Shown one piece after another: positions 11,107 to 23,198 of a DNA stretch of 64,000 nucleotides. The position numbers and the translations under genes are program-made. Origin of the DNA: Amanita rubescens (lineage: Eukaryota > Basidiomycota > Agaricomycetes > Agaricales > Amanitaceae); assembly GCA_015039365.1 (NCBI GenBank), contig WION01000046.1, positions 186,001 through 250,000 of the forward strand, written 5' to 3'. The stretch's first letter is position 1, and every line of letters starts with the position of its first letter. The notes below the pieces were generated by a model. The model was not told the DNA's origin and made no database searches. It saw only the letters and a program-made list of their open reading frames with translations.

Positions 11107-14100
11107 GTTGTTGGGTATCTTTCGTTTGGCTACTAGCAGTCCGGATTAGCTTGAAAATGTGAGGTGAATCGGAGTTGGAGAGTAAGCCTTCAAAAAACAA
11201 CGTGCAACGTAGCAGCGTGTGGGTACAAGAAAAAGCTGTAGTGGTTCGACTGTCGTGTGAGCTGGCTGACATAAGGCCGACACGTGACCCTTGTTTCCAT
11301 GCCACCGCCTTGACAACTGTTCACCTGCGCAACAGCACACTGGCTGTCTCCGCTCTGTACTGCCTTCCGCACTTTACACACCACCTTCTCCCCTTCTGCT
11401 CCCACACATGTACTGACTATGTCCAGCTTTGCAGGCTCCAATCTCAATATCTTCCTCCTGCCCAATTTCACCTCTGCCTGTACTCCCCATCTCCACTGGT
11501 GAGTCAGCATCTCCTTTAAGTCTCTGATGAAGTTGGAATTCCTCTACTTATTGTAGAGTCCAATGCAGCAGCACAGTGCCATGGTACTGAGTAAGGAACC
11601 TACTTACTGAGAAGGTTTGAAGAGTGAGTTTGAGGGGCTTATAGGAGCTAGAGGCTCAACTATAGACAGTAGATGAGAGTAGGAAGTTAGGAGGGAACAA
11701 TGAATTGTCCCTCCTTATATATTGTACCAGATACAAATATGTGTAAACTATTTTATCTATGGACCTTATCCTACTGGATGATAAGGTGTGTAAGTATAAC
11801 ACAGCTATTGTCATATTGACTCATCATATGACATTCTTCTAGTCATAAGTGATTTGACAGATATTATAGAGTTCATACTTGACAGATTGCTGTAGTATGA
11901 CAATATATGATGATATATGATTCATAAGGAATCATATGTAGTAACTATGATGCAATTATATTAATAACTACTTAATTTATACTAATGGAGATAGATAAGA
12001 TAAGATAGTCTGATAAGATAAGAAACATATATATATATATAATATAAATATATTGTTTTATATATTTTCATCAGTCTCATTGTCCATAATCCTCCAGGCC
12101 TCTCATCACGGCCTCGTGCTATACGAGTACAAGTCTATCCTTTGCCAGTTACGCTTCAATGTGGATTTGAAGGTTGGGCTTCAACTGGGTAGCTCATCAT
12201 TGATGTGCCCCTTTCCTTGAACTTCGACACCTACTGACATAAGTTTTTGTTTCCTGTCTCCTTTCTCTCACTGTCACCACATCCTGCTACCATACCTTTG
12301 CTGATAAACTCAAAACTTCCGGGTCAGGACCTGGACAACTCAGATATTTCATTCAAGTCCTCAAAGTACTTCTCTGCCCTATTAAGACCTGTCTTACGCC
12401 TGCGCCCGGTCATCTCTGCACGCAACCGCTGTCTGAGTTTCCACCACTCGTACTATTCTCTTAATGCTGCTCTCAAAGCATTTCCGTCATCTACCTATTT
12501 GCTCTCACGTGAAGACAAAGGCCACACTACACAAACTTTGACATCTGTCTTAGAGTTGACGCTGACGCCATCATCTTTATAGAATTCAACTGATTGAAGT
12601 GTCACTGCTTAACTTAATCCGTAGATAGTAGGTTTCCCATTGAATTCCGTATACTATGCATAGGTGGCTCCAATTTGAATGTATTACGAGGTGTCCAGTT
12701 AATTATCATGGTGGCGATGGATAGGATATGGATGTCGATACTGCTAGCGCGGCAAATATGAATTAATAGTACATTTGTCAAGGCTATCGCGATTCGTTTA
12801 AGTGTTCCTGGTGCCGGGAAAGCGACCGACGCTCACGTAGGTGTTTATATACTGGAAACCGATGAAATATAAACATATAAGTCATTTCGTAAATTGAGCG
12901 AAGGGTAACAAAGCTCACAGATGATAGAAGATCAGAATTATCGAGCGCGGAATGCGGAAAAGTGGACGGACTTTGTAATGGGGGCGATAATTGAAGATGT
13001 TGATACGCCAATAGTAGTAGAGCATCGTTCATACTGATAGATTGATATGATGTGGATGATGCTCTTTGCGTCGTTTCGGAACTGGGATGAGAACTGGAAC
13101 GCGCGGAGAGTGTATGAGCATCAGTGAAGCCATCAGGGTTCTATTTCGGTCCACTTCAGCCTCTGAGGTCGAGCCGAGGAAGGGATACACTTACGCCAAA
13201 TATTTCTGGCTGACGGACAGCCTGATTAAGTGCAAGTTATTCATACGTTGGGCGGTGACAGCGAAATTATAATGCTCACGGTTGGTGTTAACTGATCCGC
13301 ACCCGAAACCATTTGTGCTGCGCTGTTTATGGTAGAACTCGGTTTGTTTACCGGATCCGATGATTCATTCGGAAGTTCTACAGGATCTAGAAACTGGTGC
13401 GACCAAAAAGCATTAGCAGATTGAGCAAACGCCAATATCGAAATGACTTGCTCACACGACGTGGACGCTGATACGCAACGTTAGAAAAACATTGTTCGTA
13501 CACTGAGCCATACCGGGGAAGAAAAAGGATATGCTTACGATGAATTTGAAAGGAAGTACGGGCAACGGCTCGAGATCCTTTGAAAGCAAAAGAGGCTGAT
13601 GCGGCCAAAAAGATTAGTACAATATCAGTTATGGCAAATGGCACGGGTAGAAGGGAGTTCTCACAGATAGTAGAGACTAGTAGGCGAAATAGAATGATCG
13701 TAAAGCATTATCAATAGAAGACGTGGGTCTGCTCACCGTCATACTGGATGTTGACAATGCTTCTTCCCGCGTCTCGTGATAGAATGGATTTCGAACGGAA
13801 ACTCTACGGTTGGTTGGGTCTTGAGTGGACTAGGAAAAAAACAGATGTCTGACTATATGCAGCGCCAAAACAATAAAAGAACCGCCCTAGTGGTCCACCC
13901 CATAAATGGGAGTGAGCGACGCGTTCGATCGCAGGCATCTTGTGATAATTGTAATGGGTCCCAGCGTTTCGGGAAGAGCATCAACGTGCTTATTACGACC
14001 TCCATCACAATAAAGAATGTTGACAATACGTTCTGGCTGGAACGTCATCGAGGGCGGTCGTCATCCTCCGAGAATCTGGGATCTGGCGTTCATAAACGAG

Positions 14101-15517
14101 TCGGACGGGGTAAAAGAAGGGCTTGAATCAATCATACCCAGGACGAGAAAAGGCTGAGGCTTGGTTGCCGTTGTTGGGGCGTATTGATAATTGTTGGGGT
14201 GGCTGTCAACGTAATCATTACCATAGAAGGAAAGATTCAATTTGGCCCCGTCCTCAGCACTCCAGCTTCACCCACCCGAACTTTCATTGTTTCGAAAACG
14301 ACAGGAAATGCCCTGCCAGAATTACAAGTCATGGGTGGCTGATGTTGGACCATCTTCAAAAGCTTCCCCGCTCGACGACGTACTGTACGCGCACGACGAT
14401 TGAGTCAACGAAGAGTGACACGCTGGCAGCCAACTGATACATTCTCTTCGTTATCTTTTCCGCTTCAAGTGGCAAGTTACACCATGTAATTCGTTCGTCT
14501 TTGGACCATACTTCGGGATGATGGCAACCAACGCCGCCAGTAAGATAATTATCTTCGTGGCCCGTCTGCGGGAGCCTGAAGCTCGTGGTGTTATCGTCAG
14601 GATGCTACAATTGGGTGCATTAGAGGCTGATACGCCGTGATTTGCGCGCTGGCAGCGGTTGTAAGGATGAGTCATTGGCGCTGTCAAAAGTAAGGTTTAA
14701 AGATAACCTTCAGTCTTCCAGCGATATCAATAATGACGGTTTTCTTAGGTTCTGATGGAGCAACCGACGCAGGTTGTCTCGGTGCGGGTCTCCGGCCGCG
14801 TGCAAACGCCGTAGTGGTGAGTAGAGGCGCCGCAGGGTCAAGGGAGAGATTCCGACTGCGGAAGTAAGCAGTCCGTAGTTGGATGGCCAGGGCCCTGCTA
14901 CGATATTATGTATCAACGGTCAGGCATTGGGGAGCCGCATGGATACGCAGGTCATCCGGAGCGGCACGCTCATCCCTAATCACGGGTTGCGCTCGTCCAC
15001 TCGCCATAACATTGGACAGAATGTGGTAAATGGATGAAATGCCTATCGATACTCGAGTTGTAGGGTCTCGAGTCAGGCAGAGGTTGAACCTCGGGAACCA
15101 TCGTGAATCTCGTACGGTCTCTATACCTCTACGGATGCCTATGTCCCTCGGGGTATCTGGGGACTGAGCATGTTACTGTGGACCGGTATACGAGTGAGTT
15201 TGAGTGGATACTGGTGAGGGGTAGTGGCCAGTCACGAGGAATGGACTACTTCCTTTCGTAGAAGCGGTGACATTAGACAAAGTTATTGTGGCGATTTGTT
15301 ACTTGTAATGAAAGCTATTATACTTGGTTACGCGTGCCTCATGGAGCTCGGAACGGAATTTAAATGAAATCCATATATTGCTATGTAATCACACGAGAAG
15401 CTAGGTAGCGAGGCAGATACAGGCGCGAGAGATCCAGATGTCCATGAAATTAAACCTAAAATTTACGTATGCATAACGCGAACACAAGGTCGGCGGGAAT
15501 CGGCCTGCAGTATGGTT
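11107..15517. other. Long stretch without an assignable gene
   Basis: No conserved domain can be read in this 4.4 kb. The open frames are short and overlap. Two minus-strand peptides near 13240-13640 are hydrophobic at the start (DIVLIFLAASASFAF and ISILAFAQSANAF) and could be signal sequences of small secreted proteins, but neither can be extended over a convincing splice junction. An AT-rich block lies at about 11700-12070. Confidence 0.45.
11700..12075. repeat. AT-rich low-complexity island
   Basis: The sequence becomes strongly A+T-rich, with near-repeats of 'gataagataag', 'catatgat' and a (TA)n run near 12028-12040, in contrast to mixed-composition flanks. No coding frame is credible. 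It could be relaxed intergenic sequence or an eroded mobile element; no terminal repeats or target duplications were found. Confidence 0.6.
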
Positions 15518-15720
15518 TTATGTGTCGACTTCCATTAAGTTAGGCGATGGTGGGGCGGTATCGTGTCCACAAGCAGCTTTATGGTGGAGCCAGGTCTGAA
15601 TAGCTTGGGAATGGTTTCGTGTCCGTCCCGAGAGATTAACTTTCAGCATGGTTCTATACTTTTTGACGGGGGATACAAAGGCGGGCAAAGGAAAATCCAC
15701 CAATAACTGAGATAAGACGA
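15518..15720 (-). pseudogene. Decayed copy of the last zinc module
   Basis: On the minus strand 'LKVNLSGRTRNHSQAIQTW' runs into 'LHHKAACGHD' and stops at 15518. This matches the last module of the gene at 8750-9518 ('LNVNPDDHLQAVQKW', 'IQHRTAC') and its short Pro-rich tail. The paired Cys expected just upstream are not in this frame; a shifted frame gives R-L-C-I, so a frameshift probably separates them. It lies just 3' of the Hsp70 end of the large fusion gene, so zinc modules follow kinase-family genes twice in this window. Confidence 0.5.
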
Positions 15721-15916
15721 CGCTTGAGGCAGATTCGTTTTCATGACAGTTATCCGGCTTTCCAAATCCCATTCGAATTAATACTTTGAGCATTGAGCAT
15801 ATGCCCAACTGATGTCAAACCGGTAAAGTACACCCGATGAATTAAAAGATGGTCTGACAAAGCTATCGTAATGACAGCCAATAAACCTCGCCCTATGCAG
15901 AAGTTACACTGGTCAA

Positions 15917-18576
15917 TTAAAAGAAATCCAACGTAACGCTAAACCCCGCAGGTAAATATCGGCGTGGAGAACAACGTAGGTCGAAACTCACCTTTCCCAT
16001 GGCCGTTCTTTGTACATGAGAACGCCCCGCACCTCGACGTTGTCTAATTCAAGCCCTAATTGGAATTCTGGAATAAAAGAGTGACAAAATTCACTCGACA
16101 GCTAATAGGATACGCTACCTGTGTAGAATCCACCGGATTTATGCATGGTCGAATTTTGTTTGAAAGTAGGTAACGAGGAGAGATCGACTGTCCATTTGCA
16201 TATTTCAGTCGTCTCGCCCTCGTCAGTATACCTAAAAACTTTGTGTGATTCACTTGCGAAAATTGTCGTGACAAACATAGAGTCTAGAGGGATAAGAGTC
16301 AAGACGCGTCCCTGAACACATAACAAGCTAGTACCTAGCGCGTTGTGTGAGAATTTGCTAGATGTATGATTGATATTAGACATGAAGATTCGAAAATACT
16401 ACTTGAATGAGCCACTCGCCAATATTTGAATGTTGGCCGTTGCCTACATACAAGATGAGAAGCGAACTTCAGATCAAGACCGCTACACACCCTTTTCTAA
16501 TAGTAGCGCCCTTTACGAGCAGATATTGAAGCCTGTGGAACCATAAGCTGAGATTCGTCCAATTGTTTACTCAATAAAAAACATACCTATTTTGACATGT
16601 TCTGGCCCCCGCATCATTCATTATGATGTATTTTGGTCGTTTCTCCAAGTCTTCTCTCTCCGCAGGAAGTTTAACCTCCCGTCCAAAGTATTAGTAAGGT
16701 AAGCTTCAAAAATATAGACAAACATACCCCGATCATATATGAACGAGGTGCCGTAACAGACGCCATGAGCTGCTTCCTTGACAGACCATATCGGGCTGCT
16801 CCTTGTAATATCACGGTGTCTGCATTCGCAGGTCTTTCAATGATCCCAATTTTCGATGCAAATTTGTCCTTCATAAAGGTAAAAACGTACGTCCCCAGGA
16901 GATGACGTCGTATATACCTCGACGCGCTTCTTAAGATATTCATTTCCAGCAAAACCACCCACGATGAGAAGTGCATCGATTGGCTGGTCCATTTTTGTCA
17001 TTTGTTCCTCGATCAAAGCAAGAACCTATTGTTTAATATGCACGATGGGAGATGGCAATCGAAAAAGTATGATAACACAGACCTGATTAACTACTGGATC
17101 AAAGACCAAGTCGTGAAGTAGATTCCCGGGTATGACAAGCTGACCGTCTACGAGAAATGTAGAGGAATCATTTGGATCCGCAGAATTAAGGCAAGTCAAG
17201 AACGAAGTGCCTAAACAAATAAAATTCGCCATTGGTAAATCCGTCACAACCTTGAAGACTCACGGTCATCGTGGTACATCAACTTCTCTGTCTTGGAAAA
17301 CAAATCCACTGTGACATAGATGAACGAATGAAGAATAAAGGTCGTTTCCAGTACTCACGAAAATGGGCCAATGACGCTTCATCACGATGTACTGGGTGGT
17401 CAAACAGAAGGAGCTACGATCAACTTAAGTTCAACGGTCGTCTCAAATCAAACCTGTTATCAAATCTTACTTCGATAAGCTCCTTGAATCTGAGATCCAG
17501 AAACACGCTTCCGCAATTTTGACCTGATCGCGTGGATATTTCGCTAATATCTGGATCGGCCAGCCGACCGCCTGTCTGTTATCTCATGTATTACTGAAGT
17601 CTGAGTATCGGAGGAGCGGGTTACCTGGTAAACCTGAGAAATGGTCAATCAGTGAAAAGAACCGAGGCCCGCGGTGACGGATTCTTACTGCAATGTCACA
17701 GGTTCCACCCCCTGCATCTAGAATCATGAAGTTCTGAGCCGGCCTTACACTGTGAACGTCTGCAAGAAAAGCGGCCGCCGCCTCTGACTCAGTGACGATG
17801 TGAAGGCGATCCAGAACAAATCCGGCTTTCATAGCTGCCTCCCGCATTTTGTCGCAACACTTCGGGTTCCATACAGCCGGAACGGTCAAACAAACATCTG
17901 AATAATCCAGAAAACTTTAGCGGAAGTTCCAATGATGTGGAAGCGAACATACTCAGATCTGCCTCTACACCGACATCCTTTGTTATCTCATCCTTGGCGT
18001 ATTGCCACATGCACTGCAAAAAATCGGTTATCAAGTCGATGACTTGCTTTCCTTGCTGTCATGTTGTCAGTTCTTTTTCTAAAACAGGAGAATGAATGGA
18101 GACGGACCGGTAAACCTGGAAACCGCGCGTCAATGCTTTTTCCACTGTGCAGGATTTGCGACTCGAACAATAGTTTGAACCACTCGCATCGTACAGCGCC
18201 GTCAGGAATCGGATTCGCATTCTTAGCTTCAAGTCCCCAGGCTGTGACTTGGCCATTCCGGTCATACAGTAAACACGTTGGTATCTAAAGGCAGAATAGT
18301 TAGTTTTGCGCAGGAGGCTGAAAACGGTTTATACACGCTTTTCTGAATGTTTCATTAGATCCCGGCCATTTCAATACTTGCCTGACTTTTCCATCGGTAC
18401 CACGAGGAGAATAGTACGCCTGAAATACAGAGGAAATAAGTTGTAATATTGTCTTGTCCAATAACTTGACTTACGACACCAGAAAAGGCGGTACCTAAAA
18501 TAGCGACCGTCAGCAAGCTCATTGTACTCTAAGAAACGGAGATTTACCGAAATCAATGGCAACCGATATCGTGCCT
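15917..18576 (-). other. Fusion gene 15917-22773: HSPA12-like Hsp70 module
   Basis: The Hsp70/actin-type ATPase signatures occur in order: phosphate-1 '[14 protein letters not shown]' split by an intron, '[14 protein letters not shown]...CEWFKLLFE', '[19 protein letters not shown]', '[10 protein letters not shown]'-like '[13 protein letters not shown]', phosphate-2 '[16 protein letters not shown]', and adenosine-site '[14 protein letters not shown]'. A C-terminal part has '[21 protein letters not shown]' and ends VTLDFF from a 22-nt last exon. The order and the C-terminal segment fit the HSPA12-like fungal group rather than canonical Hsp70 with an EEVD tail. No frameshift was found. The module is attached C-terminal to kinase unit 3. 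Confidence 0.85.
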
Positions 18577-21500
18577 TCCTCCGCTGGAAGCGACAAATTT
18601 GAAGATCTTGAAGGCAAATGAGAAGGCGCGGGTATCGGAGTTCTAGCGACAGTCTGGGAATAAGTGGACATCGGTGTTGACGAACCGCCCGGAGCCATTT
18701 TCCAAGACCTCATGGTCTTGACAATATCCCCTATGGCGGGTCTTCGCCACTTGTCAACCCAGCAGCGACGGATTAACCTCCAAGGATCGTCACTCATTGG
18801 CGGATTATCCAGTCGGGGTGGGAGGTCCCCTTGCAAGACAAGCAGCATGATTTGCGTGTCTTCTGTGTGCGCGAAGGGCGCACTGTTATAGTGGATCTGC
18901 GCAATTCGCTATTTAGCAGGAGCACCAACGTATTCTCGTTGTTACTTGCCTCGTAATAAAGACAACCAAAGGCATAAATGTCAGATGCTTCTGTCCTCTC
19001 TATGGTATCGCCTGAGCCAGATCCGGCGCTCTTGGCATGCTCAAATAGCTCTGGGGCCGCAAAGTTGTAACGTAGAGTTTGAGAAGCTGTATCCGAATGT
19101 TGGCTTAATCCGAAATCAGCAATTTGGGCATGAAGATCGGAATCAAGAAAGATATTGTCCTATCAGATAGGGATCAGCATGCTAATAATAATAATATGAT
19201 TACGATACCCCGCAAAGGTCACCGTGAACCACGCCTTCCGAATGGAGGTAGCGAATACCCCGGGCAACTTCCAACATCTTCTGAGAGTTAGATTTACAAA
19301 AAGCTAAAGTAAGTGAAAGCATACGCGTTTTTCTACTTCCCAGTGCCGTGGGTAAGTTTTCTTTCGCCATTGGGCTAGAGTGCCGTTTGGCGTATAGGGC
19401 GTCACAAGGAAGGATTGTGACATTGATTGCGGCTCGTAGACCCCTAGGAACGGCAGCACGAAACTGTGCTGAAGAGATCCCCAGGTCAATGCTTTGCGAC
19501 AAAACTCCTGATTGAACATAATTCAGGAAAACGGCACAAAAAGATCAATCGGAAGCACTGTACAATATCATTATCACGAGTTCTGGTTAATACTTTGAGT
19601 GTAACAGGCGACCCGTGCAGTCCGCCCTTGACCACAGACCCTGCAACACTGCACTCGGCCGGCAGGGTAATTCCCGTCAATACCAAGGAATTTGGTATAA
19701 CAGGCACTTTCTTTACGATTTCGGACATCAACTTTCTTGCCCGCCGTTTTGTTTTCAAACTCTCTTCAGGATCTGGAGAGGAATGATTACGAATCACATA
19801 AAGCATAAAGTCTAACAGGATCTTGGCGTCTGAAGCATCGGTTACCGCTTTTGCGGCATCATCGTAATCGTCCCGGGACAACAGGCTGTGAAAGAGATCG
19901 ATTGACGTTGTGGTAACCACAGACGTAATTGATGACGCGGGCTGTCGTTGTATAAGCAGAATATATGCGTGCTTTCGTAAATTATCGCACCTCTCTTTCC
20001 CTAAGAATAGAAAGCAACGAGAGAAGGGGCCGTCTATCCGAGTTTCGTTGTATCTTTAGGATAACTTCCATCCTTCCCAGCACTTCTTTCATTCCCGGCC
20101 GGTCAACTGCTTGCTTTATCCAGCAGCTCTGAATCAGATCCCACGCCCCGTCACTCAAAGATGGCTCGTCCAATCGAAGCGGAAGCTCTCCCTTGGATAC
20201 GAGTTCCTTGATTCGAAGCTCCTCTTCGCCAGCAAAAGAGATTTGATCATAATGAATCTAGATAATCTGGAGATTAAGCGGGCTACTGGTGCAATTGTCA
20301 TTACTCACCTCGTAATAAAGACAGCCAAAAGCATAAACGTCCGACTTTTGTGTCTTCTCCGCATTGTTGTCTGATGCGCAGTCGTCACCTGCTACACATT
20401 CAAATAGCTCTGGAGCCGCAAAATTATAATTTAGCGTCCTGTGATGGGAGCCCGTAGACTCTGAAAGCCGGGCCAATCCAAAATCTGCGATTTGAACATG
20501 CAAGTCGTCGTCCAAGAGGATATTATCCTAAAAGAGAGAATAAGTATTTCGATAAGTTGTGGAGAAGGTAGGATACCCCGCAGAGATCGCCGTGAATCAC
20601 CCCTTCTGAATGGATATATTCAATGCCTTGAGCCACTTCCAGAATCTTCCATGGACAGTCAGCTTCAACAATAAATCAAAGGAAGAGTGCCTTACGCGTT
20701 CTTCAATCTCGGCCGTTGATGGATTTGCTGTTTTCCTCCATTGGGCCAACGTGCCGTTCTTCATATACGGAGAAACAAGGAAGAAACACGATGCCGACTC
20801 TTCTTCATAGATGCCCAAGAAAGGAAGAACAAACTTGTAATTGAGCGATCGCCACATTAACGCCTCTTTACGGAAGTCCTAGCCAAATCAACCTTGATGT
20901 ATAACGACGACAGCGTTGAAAAACTTACAATATCGTTACGGGTTTTATGTACAACCCTCAATGCAATAGGCGCGCCCCGCAGTTCTCCTTTGAAAACAGG
21001 CCCGGACTCTCCATTATCGGCGTTTTCGCGATCGATGGACACAGTAACACCAGTCAAGAACAACGACTTTGGCATAACGCGCGCATTCATTACGACTTTG
21101 GTCATCAGCCCTCTCGCCCGTCGATTCGTGTCCATGATCCCATCCGGATCCGACAAGTAATGGTTGTGAAGCACGTAAAGCATGAAATCCAGTATATTCT
21201 TGGCGTCTGAAACATGATTTATCTCTTCTGCCACGGTTAGGTAGTCTTCCCTGGACAACAGCCTGTACAAAAGGTCGATGCTCGTTGCGTTTACGACGGA
21301 TGTGATGGGAGCTTTAGACTGCTGCCTCATAAGTAGAGCGTATATGCGCGTTTTCGAAAGTCGTCGTACCTTTTTCCCGTTAAGGATGGAAAGCAGAAAC
21401 GGAAGAGGGCGACTGTTCGAACCCAGCGTAGCCAGCATCCTCGCCGCGACATCTGATATCATTGGTCGTCTCATCGCTTCCTTATCCCAGCACCACCTAA

Positions 21501-22773
21501 TCAACTCCCATACCCAGTCACTTAGTGGCGGTTCATCCAATCGAGGAGGATGTACCCCTCCACAGACGAGCTTCATAACTTGTATCTCCCTTATCCCCGC
21601 GAAAGGTGTAGTGCCATAATAGATCTGGGCGCTCATTCGCTCAAAAATGGCACTGAGATGTTTTACCCTTGACTCACTTCGTAATAAAGACGTCCAAATG
21701 CGAAAACGTCCGACTTGTACGTTCTGGCCGTATCGTCATCTGCATCGTCTTCAACTTCGGTGTAACCGAATAACTCTGGGGCGGCAAAATTGTAGTGTAG
21801 CGCGCCGGATTGGGTGGCCGTGGCTTCTGAGAGTCGTGTTAAGCCAAAGTCGGCGATTTGAACGTGAAATTCGGGATCCAGGAGGATGTTGGCCTGAAGA
21901 GGTTTTGTTAATATTTCGGTATAGAAAGTTTTTGTTGACGTACCCCGCGGAGGTCGCCGTGAACTACGCCTTGGGAGTGGATGTACTCGATGCCTTGGGC
22001 GACTTCTAATATCTTTGATAGAGTGAGTTTTCATGAGCAGAAGTCAAAGGAAGAGAGGCCTTACACGTTCTTCTATCTCGGCTACTGATGGATTCGCTTT
22101 TTTCCGCCATTGTGCTAGAGTGCCATTCTCCATGTAAGGTGAAACGAGGAAGAATTGTGATGCTGGTTCGTGCTCATAGATCCCTAGGAATGGTAATACG
22201 AATTTGTGATTGAGGGATCGCCACATTAACGCTTCTCGACAGGCATCCTAATTCAATCAGCGGAATGACGAGATCTCCTAGAGAACAACGTACGATATTG
22301 TTTTGAGCTTTATACAATACTTTCAACGCAACGAACTTCCCTTCCAATTCACCCTTGAAAACGAGCCCAAACCCTCCACTAGCGATATAATCCCGGTCGA
22401 CTTTGACTTTGACGCCCGTCACGAACAACGATCTTGGCATAACCGGCGTCTTCGTTATCGCTTTCAACATAAGTCTTCTCGCGCGCAGATTGACGTCCGC
22501 ATCTGACAAGTGACCGTCTAGAAGCATGCAAAGCATGAAATCCAACATGTTCTTGACGTCCGAAGCATCGTTGAGTTGTCCAGCCACGTTGACGTAGTCT
22601 TCTTTGGACAACAGATTGCATGCGAGATTGATAGTTGTTGGGTTTAGAGTGGATGTGATGGGAGATTGGGGCTATGGAGGGATTAGTAGGTGTATGCGCT
22701 CTTTCTAATGGTGTCACACCTTCTTGGCTTTAAGAAGCGAAAGCAGCGCCTGAAGGGGATGATCTCTTTGCAT
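15917..22773 (-). CDS. Three-kinase plus Hsp70 fusion protein
   Basis: One continuous set of exons on the minus strand. The leader exon 22773..22720 ([18 protein letters not shown]) is followed by kinase unit 1, unit 2, unit 3, a Ser/Pro-rich linker and an HSPA12-like Hsp70 ending ERPWES-VTLDFF at 15917. The C-lobe exon of each kinase runs without a stop into the leader of the next. The unit 1-2 bridge ('[20 protein letters not shown]') and the unit 3-Hsp70 bridge ('[12 protein letters not shown]') are each inside a single open exon, the strongest evidence for fusion. Unit 1 has full kinase motifs; units 2 and 3 have degenerate glycine loops. No signal or membrane segment is seen, so a large soluble cytosolic protein of roughly 1,900-2,000 residues is expected. 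Whether the whole is one transcript cannot be seen from sequence. Confidence 0.8.
18690..20049 (-). other. Fusion gene 15917-22773: kinase unit 3 (degenerate glycine loop)
   Basis: Leader '[16 protein letters not shown]', helical region '[15 protein letters not shown]'. The glycine-loop segment reads '[18 protein letters not shown]'; the following VTLKVL keeps a Lys at the beta-3 position. Then '[16 protein letters not shown]', HGDLCG, '[19 protein letters not shown]', 'FAAPELFE' and '[13 protein letters not shown]'. ATP binding is doubtful although the catalytic Asp, Asn and DFG are kept. Confidence 0.75.
20050..21420 (-). other. Fusion gene 15917-22773: kinase unit 2 (pseudokinase-like)
   Basis: The helical region is intact ([14 protein letters not shown]). 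The glycine loop reads '[12 protein letters not shown]', lacking G-x-G-x-F-G, and the beta-3 position reads ALRVVHK, with Arg in place of the ATP-binding Lys. The catalytic loop HGDLCG, '[20 protein letters not shown]' and 'FAAPELFE' remain. The C-lobe ends '[16 protein letters not shown]' and runs on into the next leader. The 48-nt leader intron has no stop and is a multiple of three, so its retention would not break the frame. Confidence 0.8.
21421..22671 (-). other. Fusion gene 15917-22773: kinase unit 1 (active-like)
   Basis: Helical region '[14 protein letters not shown]...[10 protein letters not shown]', then [18 protein letters not shown], '[19 protein letters not shown]', '[13 protein letters not shown]', '[20 protein letters not shown]', 'FAAPELFG', '[12 protein letters not shown]' and '[13 protein letters not shown]...RPMISDV'. 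Glycine loop, beta-3 Lys, catalytic Asp and Asn and DFG are all present. This is the only unit of the three with an intact nucleotide-binding loop. Confidence 0.85.
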
Positions 22774-23198
22774 CCTCTACCGGAGCTCGAGCAACGTGAT
22801 AAGGATAAAAGCCGAAAGCCAGAAGTGATCCGAGTCCTGCGGGGATGAACAACGTGGTGGTGATCACGGTCGAGAACAAAGTTTGGGCGCTTCATGGGCA
22901 GGTTGATTGGTCGCGGTGGTTACAGCAACGTTCCCAAAGGAGAAGGTCAGATTGGATGACTAAGCCTCTTTAGTGGGCATTCCGATTCGGATCAGCGGGG
23001 ACTTGTACAGCCTTTTACTACTCTCTGGCCACTCTCTAATCTATCATCGCGCATTGCCCCCTATCAACAAGCCTCCTCGTCTTGCCCCATCTTAAATTAC
23101 AATGCTTTTTTCGATTTGCGCAGTCCATCTATTTTCAGTGTTCAGCTCATTTGAAGGCACTTGTGACAGGTTTACCCTGAGCATCCTTCCCAGACACT
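22774..23198. other. Intergenic gap
   Basis: No coding frame is credible. It holds the upstream region of the large fusion gene (minus strand) and the 3' flank of the membrane-protein gene. No clear promoter element was identified. Confidence 0.5.

Noticed and set aside
13240..13640. Two small secreted-protein genes (hydrophobic starts at 13640 and about 13440, minus)
   Set aside because: Each has a signal-like stretch, but no continuation across a splice site gives a conserved or cysteine-patterned mature protein.
20857..21636. A separate gene starting [14 protein letters not shown]
   Set aside because: That Met lies in intron sequence before the C-lobe exon; by paralogy the exon starts at IYYGTTPF and belongs to the large fusion gene.
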